This document shows positions 7,869 through 17,350 of a stretch of DNA of 64,000 nt, one piece after another (position 1 is the first letter of the stretch; each line of letters begins with the position of its first letter). A model generated the notes under the pieces. That model searched no databases. It was given only the letters and a program-made list of their open reading frames with translations, and was not told the DNA's origin. The position numbers were made by a program, and so were the translations under genes. The stretch is from Flavobacterium commune. GTDB lineage: Bacteria > Bacteroidota > Bacteroidia > Flavobacteriales > Flavobacteriaceae. The stretch covers positions 2,542,001 through 2,606,000 of the forward strand of contig NZ_CP017774.1 in assembly GCF_001857965.1 (NCBI RefSeq). Direction: 5' to 3'.

Positions 7869-10505
7869 ATGAAATCACAAGACATTCGCAAAGCGTATTT
7901 ACAATTCTTTGAAAGTAAAGGACATTTAATTGTTCCTTCGGCACCTATTGTTCTAAAAGACGATCCAACCCTGATGTTTAATAACTCAGGAATGGCTCAG
8001 TTTAAAGAATATTTTTTAGGAAACGCCACGCCAAAAAGCAATCGTATTACTGATACGCAAAAATGCCTTCGTGTTTCAGGAAAACACAACGACTTAGAAG
8101 ATGTAGGTTTTGATACTTACCATCATACGATGTTCGAAATGTTAGGGAACTGGTCTTTTGGAGATTATTTCAAAAAAGAGGCTATTCCGTGGGCTTGGGA
8201 ATTTTTAACAGAAGTGTTGAAATTAGACAAAGACCGTTTGTATGTTTCTGTTTTTGAAGGTAACGAAGCAGAGAATGTACCTTTTGATCAGGAAGCTTTT
8301 GATATTTGGAAACAATTTGTATCTGAAGATCGTATTATCCTTGGAAACAAAAAAGACAATTTCTGGGAAATGGGAGATCAGGGACCTTGTGGACCATGTT
8401 CGGAAATTCATATCGATTTGCGTACTGATGCTGAAAGAGCTGCAATTTCAGGTTTTAGTTTAGTCAATGCCGATCATCCGCAGGTAGTGGAGATCTGGAA
8501 CAACGTATTTATGGAATTCAACCGTAAAGCCGATGGTTCATTGGAAAAGTTACCGGCACAACACGTAGATACCGGAATGGGATTTGAACGTTTGTGTATG
8601 GCGATGCAAAATGTAACATCTAATTATGATACCGATGTATTTACACCACTTATTGAAAAAGTGGAGCAAATTACAGGATTGAAATACACCTCAAATGAAA
8701 TAAAAAATATTTCAGAAGAGCAGAATAAAACCAATATTGCGATTCGTGTAGTGGTGGATCACGTTCGTGCCGTAGCCTTTGCTATTGCTGACGGACAGTT
8801 GCCATCTAACACTGGAGCAGGTTATGTAATTCGTCGTATTTTGCGTCGTGCTATTCGTTACGGTTTTACTTTTCTAAATACTAAAGAACCTTTTATCAAT
8901 CAATTGGTTGCTGTTTTAGCAGATCAAATGGGTGAATTTTTCCCGGAAATCAAAAAGCAACAAACTTTGGTTACCAATGTAATTCGTGAAGAAGAAGCTT
9001 CTTTCTTAAGAACTTTAGATCAAGGATTGCAATTGTTGGAAAATGTAATGGCTGAGACTAAAGGAAAAGAAGTAGCAGGAACAAAAGCATTCGAATTGTA
9101 TGATACTTTTGGTTTCCCAATTGATTTAACCGCTTTGATTCTTAGAGAAAGAGGATTCAGTCTGGACGAAGCTGGTTTTGATAAAGCGATGCAAGAACAA
9201 AAATCGCGTTCTCGTGCGGCTTCAGAAGTTTCTACTGATGACTGGAAAATCATGGTTGACGGGAATATAGAGTCTTTTGTAGGTTACGATCAAGTAGAAA
9301 ACGAAGTAAAAATCACTCGTATTCGTAAAGTAGATTCTAAAAAAGATGGTGTTTTGTACCAAATCGTTTTAGATGCAACGCCATTTTACCCAGAAGGAGG
9401 AGGACAAGTAGGAGATAAAGGAACATTGGTTTCGGCTAATGAAACCATTGAAATTATAGATACCAAGAAAGAGAATAATCTAATCTTGCATTTTACTAAA
9501 AAATTGCCGGAAAATGTAAACGCCTCTTTCGTAGCCAAAGTTAATACCGATTTAAGAGCGGCGACTTCTAAAAATCACTCGGCGACACACTTGATGCACC
9601 AGGCGTTGAGAAGTATTTTAGGAACGCATGTGGAGCAAAAAGGATCTTTGGTAAACCCAAAAAATTTACGTTTTGACTTTTCTCATTTTTCTAAAGTAAC
9701 TGATGAAGAATTGCAGCAAGTAGAGGATTTTGTAAATGCTCGAATTCAAGAGCAATTGCCATTGATCGAAAGAAGAAGTATTCCTATCCAACAAGCTTTA
9801 GACGAAGGAGCAATGGCTTTGTTTGGAGAAAAATATGGTGATAATGTACGTGCAATTAAATTTGGAGACAGCATGGAATTGTGTGGAGGAATCCACGTAA
9901 ACAATACCGCTGATATTTGGTCTTTCAAAATTGTTTCTGAAGGAGCAGTAGCGGCAGGAATCCGTCGTATTGAAGCGATTACCGGAGATGGCGTAAGACA
10001 GTTTTTTGCTTCGCAGGAAGAATTGTTAGACGAAATTAAAACGGCATTGAAGAATCCACAAGATACGGTTAAAGCAGTAGTTTCTTTACAGGATGAAAAT
10101 GCCAAATTGAAAAAACAAGTGGAAGCTTTGTTGAAAGAGAAAGCGAAAAATATGAAAGCGGAATTGGCAAACGAACTTCAACAAGTAAACGGGGTTCAAT
10201 TTTTAGCTAAACAAGTTGATTTGAACCCAGAGGGAGCAAAAGATTTGGCTTATGAATTAGGGAATTTAGGAGATAATCTGTTTTTAGTTTTGGCTACAGC
10301 CGAAGAAGGAAAACCAATGTTAAGCTGTTATATTTCTAAAGAATTAGTGGCTGAGAAAAATCTAAATGCAGGTCAGGTAGTTCGTGAATTAGGGAAGTTT
10401 ATCCAAGGTGGGGGTGGAGGACAGCCGTTCTTTGCAACTGCAGGAGGTAAAAACGCAGCCGGAATCCCGGATGCTTTATCAAAAGCAATTGACTTTGTGA
10501 AGTAA
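7869..10505 (+). CDS. alaS: Alanine--tRNA ligase
   Basis: An 878-residue alanyl-tRNA synthetase of normal bacterial length. It starts with the class II catalytic core ([17 protein letters not shown], motif 2 around [15 protein letters not shown]). The editing domain has its zinc ligands in HSATHLMH (about residue 569) and CGGIH (about 672). The C-terminal DHHA1 domain ends in a Gly-rich [14 protein letters not shown] segment. It charges tRNA-Ala and clears mischarged Ser or Gly in the cytoplasm. It is a single-gene unit with a strong terminator directly after the stop. Confidence 0.98.
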   Translation: MKSQDIRKAYLQFFESKGHLIVPSAPIVLKDDPTLMFNNSGMAQFKEYFLGNATPKSNRITDTQKCLRVSGKHNDLEDVGFDTYHHTMFEMLGNWSFGDYFKKEAIPWAWEFLTEVLKLDKDRLYVSVFEGNEAENVPFDQEAFDIWKQFVSEDRIILGNKKDNFWEMGDQGPCGPCSEIHIDLRTDAERAAISGFSLVNADHPQVVEIWNNVFMEFNRKADGSLEKLPAQHVDTGMGFERLCMAMQNVTSNYDTDVFTPLIEKVEQITGLKYTSNEIKNISEEQNKTNIAIRVVVDHVRAVAFAIADGQLPSNTGAGYVIRRILRRAIRYGFTFLNTKEPFINQLVAVLADQMGEFFPEIKKQQTLVTNVIREEEASFLRTLDQGLQLLENVMAETKGKEVAGTKAFELYDTFGFPIDLTALILRERGFSLDEAGFDKAMQEQKSRSRAASEVSTDDWKIMVDGNIESFVGYDQVENEVKITRIRKVDSKKDGVLYQIVLDATPFYPEGGGQVGDKGTLVSANETIEIIDTKKENNLILHFTKKLPENVNASFVAKVNTDLRAATSKNHSATHLMHQALRSILGTHVEQKGSLVNPKNLRFDFSHFSKVTDEELQQVEDFVNARIQEQLPLIERRSIPIQQALDEGAMALFGEKYGDNVRAIKFGDSMELCGGIHVNNTADIWSFKIVSEGAVAAGIRRIEAITGDGVRQFFASQEELLDEIKTALKNPQDTVKAVVSLQDENAKLKKQVEALLKEKAKNMKAELANELQQVNGVQFLAKQVDLNPEGAKDLAYELGNLGDNLFLVLATAEEGKPMLSCYISKELVAEKNLNAGQVVRELGKFIQGGGGGQPFFATAGGKNAAGIPDALSKAIDFVK

Positions 10506-10527
10506 AATTTAAGTTTTATAAAAATCA

Positions 10528-10575
10528 AGAAACCCTTTTAGAATGTGTAAGCAAACTAAAAGGGTTTCTCTTTTT
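10528..10575 (+). terminator. Intrinsic terminator of alaS
   Basis: A perfect 14-bp inverted repeat (AGAAACCCTTTTAG / CTAAAAGGGTTTCT) with a 14-nt loop, then C and six T. Confidence 0.92.
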
Positions 10576-10594
10576 AAGTATGAAAAAGTTATTT

Positions 10595-10978
10595 TTAGGA
10601 ATGGTTTAGTTCAATTCCGTTTTCTTCCAGAATATCCAGTAAGTAATTGTTTTCTTTAGGATCGTATTTTTCAATACCACTTTGATACCACTTCACTAAA
10701 ACACTTATCTGGAAATGGGTATAACCTTCGGTGTCAATATTAATACCCAGTAAGCCTGCCATTAGGAATTCTTCTAAGATTTTTTCGGTGATGATTTTTT
10801 TCGGAATTCCGTCAAGGATGCAGCCATTTACACTTTCGTAATCAACTCTACCGGAGTTAAATCCGTCATTAAAAGCAGTATTGGCTGTGTCGCTTTTTAC
10901 TTTCGAATAAGGATCAAGACCTTTAGAATAACCTTCTAAATAATCTTGTCTGTAAATTGGGTTGAATATGTTTTTCAT
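10595..10978 (-). CDS. Small hypothetical protein
   Basis: A 127-residue soluble protein that I do not recognise. It has a Tyr/Gly-rich N-terminal half (YRQDYLEGYSKGLDP, FNDGFNSGRVDY), reminiscent of DxxYxxGyxxG segments in small Bacteroidota proteins, and an acidic helical C-terminus. A longer reading frame exists from a TTG at 11017. However, a good -7 box (TACTTTTG, minus strand, 11003-11010) lies inside that extension, so the ATG at 10978 was chosen, giving a leader of about 20 nt. It faces alaS, and the terminator between them could serve both. Confidence 0.6.
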   Translation of the reverse strand: MKNIFNPIYRQDYLEGYSKGLDPYSKVKSDTANTAFNDGFNSGRVDYESVNGCILDGIPKKIITEKILEEFLMAGLLGINIDTEGYTHFQISVLVKWYQSGIEKYDPKENNYLLDILEENGIELNHS

Positions 10979-11017
10979 GGTGTTGGTTGTAGTATTCATT
11001 ATCAAAAGTAAAAGCAA

Positions 11018-11379
11018 TAAATGAGTTCACCATTTAAAATCGTTGAAAGGATAAAATACTCTTTAAATCGCTTGGGCTATGTATTTTGTCGATAAAATAA
11101 GTAGTTGGTTTGCATCAGTAATTCTTTTTGAAGTACCAAATTAGAGTTCGTTTGAGTTCAGGTCGAATTTAGCCTAAGAAGTTTTGCAAAAACGAATTAA
11201 CAATTTGATGAGGTTAAACCCTGATATAGAAAATGTTTCGATATTTTGCAGTAATTGTTGTTTGAAATATTCTTTTTAACGAGTTTTTAGGTTGTTGAAC
11301 TTGTTTTGTTGGCTTAGCTGTATTTAATATATAGTTTTGAAGTCCCCAATATGCTATGTTCAAATTAACCTATAAAACC
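11018..11379. other. Gene-free spacer
   Basis: AT-rich spacer of about 360 bp between divergent genes. It contains the -7 box of the leftward gene next to its left edge. No open frame, repeat or hairpin that I can support was seen in the remainder. Confidence 0.5.
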
Positions 11380-12150
11380 ATGAGAAAATTAAATAGAATA
11401 TTTGTTTTCATTTCAATAGTTGCTGTTCTTTTTAGTTCTTGTTCCAATGAAAAAGAAATTAAAGGAAAGAATTTTGTCAAAATTATTGAATCTACCGAGA
11501 ATGGTGTTTCAGAAAATTCCGTTTTTACATACAATCAAAATCAATTGTTAAGTGCCGATAATTCAAAGGAAAGAATTGATTATACCTATACTGACGGCTT
11601 GATTACTAAAATTGTTAAGTATAATAAGCAAACACAACTTAGTGTTACATTACAATATACTTATCTTGATGATAAATTAGTTAAAATAACTTCGTCCGAT
11701 CATTATGTGATTTATTACACTCATGAAAACAGTGAAACGGTTTTGTATGAAAAATTCAAGATCGATACTCAAAATCAGGAGCAAATGGTACATCATGGAA
11801 CCTTGTTTTTTAAGAATAAAAATTTAATCAAGGTGGAGCGTACTTTTGATAATGTTGATGAAGGAGTGCTTTCTACTTCTAAAACTACTTATGAGTACGA
11901 TACTTATAATAATCCGTATTGTGCTATTTTAGGTTACAACCAATTATTGGATAATGCTGCTTTAGTTTCTAAAAACAATGTTGTTTTAACCGTTGTTGAA
12001 ACTAAGGTTGTAAATGGAGAAGAAACAATTGCTTCGGCAAATTTGTATCCAACAACCTATAAATACGATGCCGATAATTATCCTACTGAACAGGTTTCGG
12101 AATCGAGTGTAGGAAATTCAAATTATTCTAAAATCCAATATTTGTATTAG
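11380..12150 (+). CDS. Hypothetical lipoprotein
   Basis: A 256-residue secreted protein. The start at 11380 places a basic N-terminus (MRKLNR) before a hydrophobic core and a lipobox-like FSSCS with Cys21, so it should be lipidated. An upstream ATG at 11356 would bury the basic residues. The mature part contains repeated YTYxDxxL / YKYDAD units (FTYNQNQLLSADNS, YTYTDGLITKI, YTYLDDKLVKI), the beta-strand pattern of YD-repeat/RHS-like or DUF4595-type lipoproteins. No partner genes are adjacent, and its function is unknown. Confidence 0.75.
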   Translation: MRKLNRIFVFISIVAVLFSSCSNEKEIKGKNFVKIIESTENGVSENSVFTYNQNQLLSADNSKERIDYTYTDGLITKIVKYNKQTQLSVTLQYTYLDDKLVKITSSDHYVIYYTHENSETVLYEKFKIDTQNQEQMVHHGTLFFKNKNLIKVERTFDNVDEGVLSTSKTTYEYDTYNNPYCAILGYNQLLDNAALVSKNNVVLTVVETKVVNGEETIASANLYPTTYKYDADNYPTEQVSESSVGNSNYSKIQYLY

Positions 12151-12386
12151 TTATCGGTTTTAAAGCAGTTTGTAAGTCTGTAAGTTATATAAGTTTTGTT
12201 GTTTGGTGTATCGATACTTATATGGTCTTAATATATTATAAAACAGCAACTCAAAGTTTATGTAAGTAAGACTAGATAAGCTAAAACTTATATGGCTTAT
12301 ATGGTTTAAAAAGCAACATTATTTATGTTTAATTGTTTGCAAAAAAAAGTTGGTATAAGACTCATTATAATAAATATTATTATACT

Positions 12387-12394
12387 TATTTTTG
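12387..12394 (+). promoter_or_regulatory. Promoter -7 box of the GSCFA gene
   Basis: TATTTTTG lies 13 bp before the ATG at 12408, implying a very short leader. The preceding 230 bp hold low-complexity phrases such as aacttatatggcttatatgg but no gene. Confidence 0.5.
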
Positions 12395-12407
12395 GTAAAA
12401 AACTGCA

Positions 12408-13370
12408 ATGCAATTTCGTACCCCAATACCCATTTTAGAAAGTCCGTTTCCTGTTGATTATCATTCAGGAATTTTAAGTTTGGGTTCTTGTTTTGCGGTA
12501 AATATGGCCGAAAAATTGGAGTATTTTAAATTTCAAAATGCTTGCAATCCGTTTGGGATTATTTTTAATCCCGTTTCGATTGAAAAATTAATTTCAAGAG
12601 CCGTTACTAAACAGTTTTTTAGCGAAAAAGATATTTTCGTTCTCAATGATTCATGGCATTGTTTTGAAGTTCATTCGGAACTTTCAAATTCTGATAAAGC
12701 AATTTTTTTACAATTATTAAATGAATTAGTTGTTGCAACACATCAGCAAATAATCCAGTCCAGCCATTTTCTAATTACTTACGGAACGGCTTGGGTATAT
12801 CGTCATATCGAAAGCGGAGAAATAGTGGCCAATTGTCATAAACTACCCCAGAAGCAATTTACAAAGGAAATTTTATCGATTGACAGCATTCAAACCGCAA
12901 TTCAGAATACATTTCGTTTAATTCAGTCGCTAAATCCCGAGGCAAAATTTACATTCACTGTTTCACCAGTGCGTCATATCAAAGATGGCGTTGTAGAAAA
13001 TCAAAGGAGTAAAGCCCATTTAATTAGTGCAATTCATCAGGTTTTAGGGGATTCTGCTTTCTGCAATGTAAATTCCGCCATTTATTTTCCCAGTTACGAA
13101 ATTATGATGGACGAATTACGTGATTATCGCTTTTATGCCGAAGACATGCTGCATCCTAACCAAGTGGCAATAAATTACATCTGGCAGCGATTTAAGGAAA
13201 CTTCCATTTCAAAAACTGCTTTTATTGTTATGGAGCAAGTGGAAGGAATTCAAAAAAGCTTATCCCATCGGTCTTTTAAGCCAGAATCAGAAAGTCATCA
13301 AAAATTTCTAGCCAAACTTCAGGCAGGAATTACTAAATTGTGTTCGGAATATCCATTTATGAAATTTTAA
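12408..13370 (+). CDS. GSCFA domain protein
   Basis: A 320-residue protein of the GSCFA family, named for the motif seen here as GSCFA (ILSLGSCFAVNMAEKL, about 25-40). This is the first block of an SGNH-hydrolase-like fold. Later blocks include FTFTVSPVRHIKDG and the terminal FYAEDMLHPNQVA, which holds the likely catalytic Asp-x-x-His (DMLH). No signal peptide is evident, so it is predicted cytoplasmic. It is followed after 2 bp by a DUF4230 gene and is probably co-transcribed with it. The substrate is unknown, though the fold suggests an esterase or acyl hydrolase. Confidence 0.93.
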   Translation: MQFRTPIPILESPFPVDYHSGILSLGSCFAVNMAEKLEYFKFQNACNPFGIIFNPVSIEKLISRAVTKQFFSEKDIFVLNDSWHCFEVHSELSNSDKAIFLQLLNELVVATHQQIIQSSHFLITYGTAWVYRHIESGEIVANCHKLPQKQFTKEILSIDSIQTAIQNTFRLIQSLNPEAKFTFTVSPVRHIKDGVVENQRSKAHLISAIHQVLGDSAFCNVNSAIYFPSYEIMMDELRDYRFYAEDMLHPNQVAINYIWQRFKETSISKTAFIVMEQVEGIQKSLSHRSFKPESESHQKFLAKLQAGITKLCSEYPFMKF

Positions 13371-13372
13371 TT

Positions 13373-13993
13373 ATGATAAAAAACATACTTATTGGAGCCG
13401 CAGTTATAGTGGCAGCCGTCTTGTTATTTAAATTTTGTGATTTCAAAAAAAGCGATGAAGATGCTATTAGTTACAATACCAATCTGATTCAGCAGCAAAT
13501 TGTAAACGTTGGTAAATTAGTCGTTACCGAGGGGCATTTCTCAGAAGTGATTACCTATAAAAATCAGCAAAAATACCTGTTGGATATGGTTTCTTTTGAA
13601 AAAAAAGCGCTCATTGTGGTCAATGCCGATGTGACCGTGGCTTATGATTTGCACCAAATGAAGTATGATATTGACGAAAAAAACAAAATAATCACTATTG
13701 TAAGTATTCCAAAAGAAGAAATAAAAATCAGTCCCGATATTCAGTTTTATGATGTAGAACAAAGCAAACTGAATCCTTTTACGGGCGATGATTACAATAA
13801 AATCAACAAGCAGGTTAAGGCTAATTTGGCAAAGAAAATAGCTAAATCAACCTTAAAATCTAATGCCCAAAACCGACTCATTAGCGAACTTTCTAAAATT
13901 TTGATTCTGACCAACACTATGGGGTGGAAATTACAATACGAAGGCAAAGTTATTGAAACTGAAAAAGATTTAGGGCAACAGGTGAAATTATAG
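13373..13993 (+). CDS. DUF4230 domain protein
   Basis: A 206-residue protein with an N-terminal membrane helix (about 3-20) and a DUF4230 domain (about 45-190). The reading frame opens earlier, inside the GSCFA gene, but the ATG at 13373, two bases after the upstream stop, gives a proper leader (MIKNILIGAAVIVAAVLLF). The bulk should lie outside the inner membrane. Function is unknown. The tight spacing to the GSCFA gene suggests translational coupling. Confidence 0.85.
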   Translation: MIKNILIGAAVIVAAVLLFKFCDFKKSDEDAISYNTNLIQQQIVNVGKLVVTEGHFSEVITYKNQQKYLLDMVSFEKKALIVVNADVTVAYDLHQMKYDIDEKNKIITIVSIPKEEIKISPDIQFYDVEQSKLNPFTGDDYNKINKQVKANLAKKIAKSTLKSNAQNRLISELSKILILTNTMGWKLQYEGKVIETEKDLGQQVKL

Positions 13994-13998
13994 TTGAT

Positions 13999-14397
13999 TT
14001 AGTTTTCGAAAAAATTCCGTCCGCCATTTCTGAAATACTCAATTTTGTAAAAGAACATTTCTGCCATGTTTTTAGCTCGGAGTTTTGCTTCTTCTGCTAG
14101 TTTTCCTTGGAATAAAGCATCGATAGTTTCGGTAAAAATTTCCATCCAACGATTAAAATGCTCTTTTTCTACCGGCAAATGCTTGTGCGGAGGAAACGGA
14201 CTGCCTGAGTAGGTGTGTTCTTCGAGTAAGATGGTTTGCCAAAAACGGTACATTCTTTCTAAATGTGCCGGCCAATTAGGGCCTATTTTTTCATTAAAAA
14301 CAGGTCCAATTAAGTTGTCTTCTCGTACTTTAGCATAGAAACTATCTACTAATAATTTGATGTCGTCAAGATTTTTAATATCGGCTAAATCGCTCAT
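13999..14397 (-). CDS. Group III truncated haemoglobin
   Basis: A 132-residue truncated globin. The family landmarks are visible: a B-helix region (VDSFYAKVREDNLIGPVFN), then WPAHLERMYRFWQTILL, then HKHLPVEKEHFNRWMEIF with the proximal His in the F-helix region. Group III trHbs bind O2 and NO, and possible jobs are NO handling or low-oxygen respiration. That would fit the denitrification genes 16 kb away, but no operon link exists. The gene follows ilvA on the same strand with a 37-bp gap. Confidence 0.9.
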   Translation of the reverse strand: MSDLADIKNLDDIKLLVDSFYAKVREDNLIGPVFNEKIGPNWPAHLERMYRFWQTILLEEHTYSGSPFPPHKHLPVEKEHFNRWMEIFTETIDALFQGKLAEEAKLRAKNMAEMFFYKIEYFRNGGRNFFEN

Positions 14398-14434
14398 GTT
14401 TTCTGGAATAATGAATTACAAAGTTAGCTTGTTT

Positions 14435-15679
14435 TTAGCCAATTAATTGATGAAATAAGTCTTGTTTTTCGTTGAGGTATTTGTATTCAAAACCTTTGTT
14501 GTCCATTTTGGTTTTTATAGCAATAATATCGTTTTTGTTTTTGAGTTCCAATCCTACAACGGCAGGGCCTACTTCGCGATTGTTTTTCTTTGTAAACTGA
14601 AAATAAGTAATATCATCGTCAGGACCTAAAATGTCGTTGACAAATTCTTTTAAAGCACCCGGACGTTGCGGAAACTGAATCATAAAATAGTGCATCAATC
14701 CTTCGTAAAGCAAAGAGCGTTCTTTTATTTCGGCGGTACGTTCAATGTCGTTGTTACTTCCGCTAACAATGCACACTACGGTTTTTCCTTTTATTTTTTC
14801 TTTATAAAAATCCAATGCCGAAATAGTCAATGCCCCTGCGGGTTCTACTACCATGGCTTCTTCGTTGTACAAACGCAAAATAGTGGTACATACTTTTCCT
14901 TCAGGAACAAGAATAATGTCGCTTAGGTTTTTTTTACAAATGTCAAAAGTCATTTTCCCCACTTGTTTTACGGCTGCTCCGTCAACAAATTTGTCGATGT
15001 TTTCTAAAATGGTCACTTTTCCATTTTCTATAGATGTTTTCATCGAAGAAGCACCTTCGGGCTCAACGCCAATGATTTTAGTATTAGGACTCAAATACCT
15101 GAAAACTTCCGAAAGCCCTGAGGCTAGTCCGCCGCCGCCTATGGGAACAAATACATAATCAATAGGTTTTTTATAGCTTTCCAGAATTTCAAGACCTACC
15201 GTTCCCTGACCGGCAATAACTTTAATGTCATCAAAAGGATGGATGAAAGGCATCTTGTTTTTGGTAGCATCAGCCAATGCAGCGGCGTAAGCATCGTCAA
15301 AAGTATCTCCTGTAAGCACAATTTCTACAAAGGAACCTCCAAAAAGTTTGACTTGTTTTATTTTTTGCTTCGGTGTGGTTTTAGGCATGTATATTTTGCC
15401 TTTTATCTGAAGTAATTTACAGGAATAAGCAACGCCCTGCGCATGATTTCCGGCACTAGCACATATTACACCCTGATCTTGTTCTTCAGGGCTAAGCGTG
15501 CTGATTTTGTTGTAAGCTCCTCTGATTTTATAGGAACGTACCGTTTGTAAATCTTCTCTTTTTAATAGAATTCGGGCATTGAATTCGGTTGATAGATTCA
15601 AATTTTCCGATAGCGGTGTCTCCATGACCACGCCCTGTAATTGCTTTTTGGCTTCTTGTATTTGGTTTAGTAGTTTCAT
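14435..15679 (-). CDS. ilvA: Threonine ammonia-lyase (biosynthetic threonine dehydratase)
   Basis: A 414-residue enzyme making 2-oxobutanoate from threonine, the first committed step to isoleucine. The PLP-binding lysine is Lys51 (SYKIRGAYNK). The phosphate-binding Gly-rich loop is GGGGLASG at about 180. The C-terminal part (about 330-414, FPQRPGALKEFVND) is a single ACT-like regulatory domain, as in the shorter Bacillus-type enzymes rather than the double-ACT E. coli type. It is expressed from a leader with an Ile-rich peptide and terminator just upstream, so both allosteric control and attenuation by isoleucine are expected. No other ilv or leu gene is adjacent. Confidence 0.96.
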   Translation of the reverse strand: MKLLNQIQEAKKQLQGVVMETPLSENLNLSTEFNARILLKREDLQTVRSYKIRGAYNKISTLSPEEQDQGVICASAGNHAQGVAYSCKLLQIKGKIYMPKTTPKQKIKQVKLFGGSFVEIVLTGDTFDDAYAAALADATKNKMPFIHPFDDIKVIAGQGTVGLEILESYKKPIDYVFVPIGGGGLASGLSEVFRYLSPNTKIIGVEPEGASSMKTSIENGKVTILENIDKFVDGAAVKQVGKMTFDICKKNLSDIILVPEGKVCTTILRLYNEEAMVVEPAGALTISALDFYKEKIKGKTVVCIVSGSNNDIERTAEIKERSLLYEGLMHYFMIQFPQRPGALKEFVNDILGPDDDITYFQFTKKNNREVGPAVVGLELKNKNDIIAIKTKMDNKGFEYKYLNEKQDLFHQLIG

Positions 15680-15689
15680 TTTATTGGTA

Positions 15690-15716
15690 TAAAAAAACCT
15701 CCCGTATTGGGAGGTT
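15690..15716 (-). terminator. Attenuator terminator in the ilvA leader
   Basis: AACCTCCC-aatac-GGGAGGTT is a perfect 8-bp hairpin followed on the minus strand by seven T. It lies only 10 bp before the ilvA ATG and after a leader peptide, so it is a premature terminator rather than the end of another gene. Its 5' arm can instead pair, with one bulged U, with GGAGTGTT (minus strand, 15749-15756) right after the leader stop codons, which is a ready antiterminator. Confidence 0.85.
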
Positions 15717-15763
15717 GAATAAATGGTATCTTGATTACTTATTTACATAACACTCCGTCATTA

Positions 15764-15814
15764 TTATTGGATAATAATGTTAATTGTGATACCTATGTTA
15801 ATCGTGTTGTTCAT
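15764..15814 (-). CDS. ilvA leader peptide
   Basis: A 16-codon frame, MNNTINIGITINIIIQ, followed by three in-frame stops (TAA TAA TGA). Seven of the 16 codons are Ile, including three in a row near the end, and three are Thr. These are the product and substrate of the pathway IlvA opens. It starts about 11 nt after the predicted transcription start and ends about 48 nt before the terminator hairpin. Ribosome stalling at Ile codons when charged tRNA-Ile is scarce would favour the antiterminator. This is the classic attenuation layout. The codons AAC AC (codons 3-4) can pair with GTGTT in the antiterminator strand, giving the third state. Confidence 0.85.
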   Translation of the reverse strand: MNNTINIGITINIIIQ

Positions 15815-15831
15815 TTTTTATGATTGTATTA

Positions 15832-15839
15832 CAAATATA
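15832..15839 (-). promoter_or_regulatory. Promoter -7 box of the ilvA leader transcript
   Basis: TATATTTG on the minus strand matches TAnnTTTG exactly and sets a start near 15825, giving a leader RNA of roughly 145 nt before ilvA. Confidence 0.7.
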
Positions 15840-15913
15840 TCATTTTATATTTTAGGTCTTTTAAAAATTTTAAATCAATTTTACACCCTTTAGGCTTGGT
15901 GAAAGAATATGAT

Positions 15914-16450
15914 TTATTTTTTTTCAGTAGGTGGGAATTGCGCCAGAATTTTGGCAACAAACTCATTGATTTGGTTTTCTTTCTCTCTTCGATTTTCAGT
16001 TAGGGTTCCAACTCCTTCACCTTGCCAAATCAACTCTTTTTTCTTAGCATCGATTAAATCGATATACAGTGTGCCTTGGGTTGATGAGCTAACATAGGTG
16101 TTGCCGCCCCATAAGAAAGGATTCCATCCCCAACCCCAACCGTAACCCCAACCCATATTGAATTGGTTCACGTCAAGTTGTTCTCTCTCTTTGGTGAAAA
16201 AATTGATTAGTAAATCAGGATTTTCACTTTTGCTCATGCCTTTTTTACTCAATTCGTTGTCAATAGCATGTAGTATTCTTTTTTTGTCTAATTCAGATAT
16301 TTGAACCCGATCAATGCCTTTTTTGTGAAAAGCATAGGTTTTGTATTGACTAAAATCAGCACGACTGTCAAAATCAGAATAAACCCTAACAGAGCTACAG
16401 GAACTCAATAGAAAAATAAATAAAAGCGGTAGTATTTTGAGTGTTTTCAT
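15914..16450 (-). CDS. DUF4136 lipoprotein
   Basis: A 178-residue lipoprotein. The signal peptide ends at LLSSCSS with Cys18 as the lipidation site. The mature part is a DUF4136 domain (YSDFDSRADFSQYKTYAFHKKGID). A Trp/Gly-rich loop (MGWGYGWGWGWNPF, about 103-116) and a C-terminal TLYIDLIDAKKKELIWQGEG block follow, as in many Bacteroidota members. The function is unknown, and the site is probably the periplasmic face of the outer or inner membrane. It stands alone, with its start 89 bp from the next gene's stop. Confidence 0.9.
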   Translation of the reverse strand: MKTLKILPLLFIFLLSSCSSVRVYSDFDSRADFSQYKTYAFHKKGIDRVQISELDKKRILHAIDNELSKKGMSKSENPDLLINFFTKEREQLDVNQFNMGWGYGWGWGWNPFLWGGNTYVSSSTQGTLYIDLIDAKKKELIWQGEGVGTLTENRREKENQINEFVAKILAQFPPTEKK

Positions 16451-16539
16451 AATGCAATTGTTTGATTGTTAAATATATGAATAAAAATGGGTTATGTTTT
16501 TATATACGCTAAAATAAGATAAATAGATTCGGGTTGTTT

Positions 16540-16737
<198 letters not shown>

Positions 16738-16770
16738 TTAGTTTACACAAATTTATAAATTTAAGAACCA

Positions 16771-17100
16771 ATGTTTTTTGTTGTTAACAAGTATTTAATA
16801 CCAAAAGGATACCGTGGATTAACGGCTTATCCATTTGTGTTTTTGAAACATCGGATTGATAAACAAAATCCAGTTTTTATCAATCACGAACGCATTCACT
16901 TACGGCAACAAATAGAATTATTGATACTTCCTTTTTTTATTTGGTACTTCCTTGAATATCTTGTTCGCTTATTACAATTTCGTAACAAAAATCGTGCCTA
17001 TCGAAATATTTCTTTTGAAAGAGAGGCATATAGCAACGAAATTGATATGGATTATCTTAAAAAAAGAAGGTTTTTTAGTTTTTGGAAGTATTTGTTTTAA
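16771..17100 (+). CDS. Small membrane protein with HExxH metalloprotease-like motif
   Basis: A 109-residue protein that I cannot name. It contains NHERIHLRQQ (HExxH at about residues 48-52), followed immediately by a hydrophobic segment (about 58-77) and then SFEREAYSNE about 40 residues downstream. An HExxH plus downstream Glu in a FEREAY-like helix is the metal-ligand pattern of gluzincin-type membrane peptidases such as M48 and M56. It is far shorter than either family, so it may be a minimal relative or an inactive remnant. The start follows a divergent DUF5522 gene. Confidence 0.65.
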   Translation: MFFVVNKYLIPKGYRGLTAYPFVFLKHRIDKQNPVFINHERIHLRQQIELLILPFFIWYFLEYLVRLLQFRNKNRAYRNISFEREAYSNEIDMDYLKKRRFFSFWKYLF

Positions 17101-17117
17101 TCGCAAAGTTTAGAAGT

Positions 17118-17251
17118 TTTTTAATACTGCAGATTCGCAGATTTTTTAATAGTTGTTTTTGAATTATTTATTGTAGGGTAAGCAAAGCTTTTCGTGATTT
17201 TTTTTAATTCAAAGAAGGGAAAAAAATCTGAAAATCTGCGGTATTAAAAAT
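17118..17251. repeat. Long inverted repeat of the gcagattcgcagatt family
   Basis: About 31-bp arms, with TTTTTTAATACTGCAGATT plus CGCAGATTTTTT at 17118-17148 mirrored at 17221-17251 with about three mismatches. Some 70 bp lie between the arms. It fills the 250-bp gap after the HExxH gene and could terminate its transcript. Confidence 0.7.
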
Positions 17252-17325
17252 TATCACAGTCATCATATAATTCACAGTGAACTCGGGGTTAAAAAAAGTT
17301 TTCACTATTTTAAAGCTATAAGTTT

Positions 17326-17333
17326 TACCTTTG
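17326..17333 (+). promoter_or_regulatory. Promoter -7 box of the PLP deaminase gene
   Basis: TACCTTTG fits TAnnTTTG. A start near 17340 leaves about 10 nt of leader and supports the TTG start at 17351. Confidence 0.55.
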
Positions 17334-17350
17334 TCAAAAAAATAAATGCT

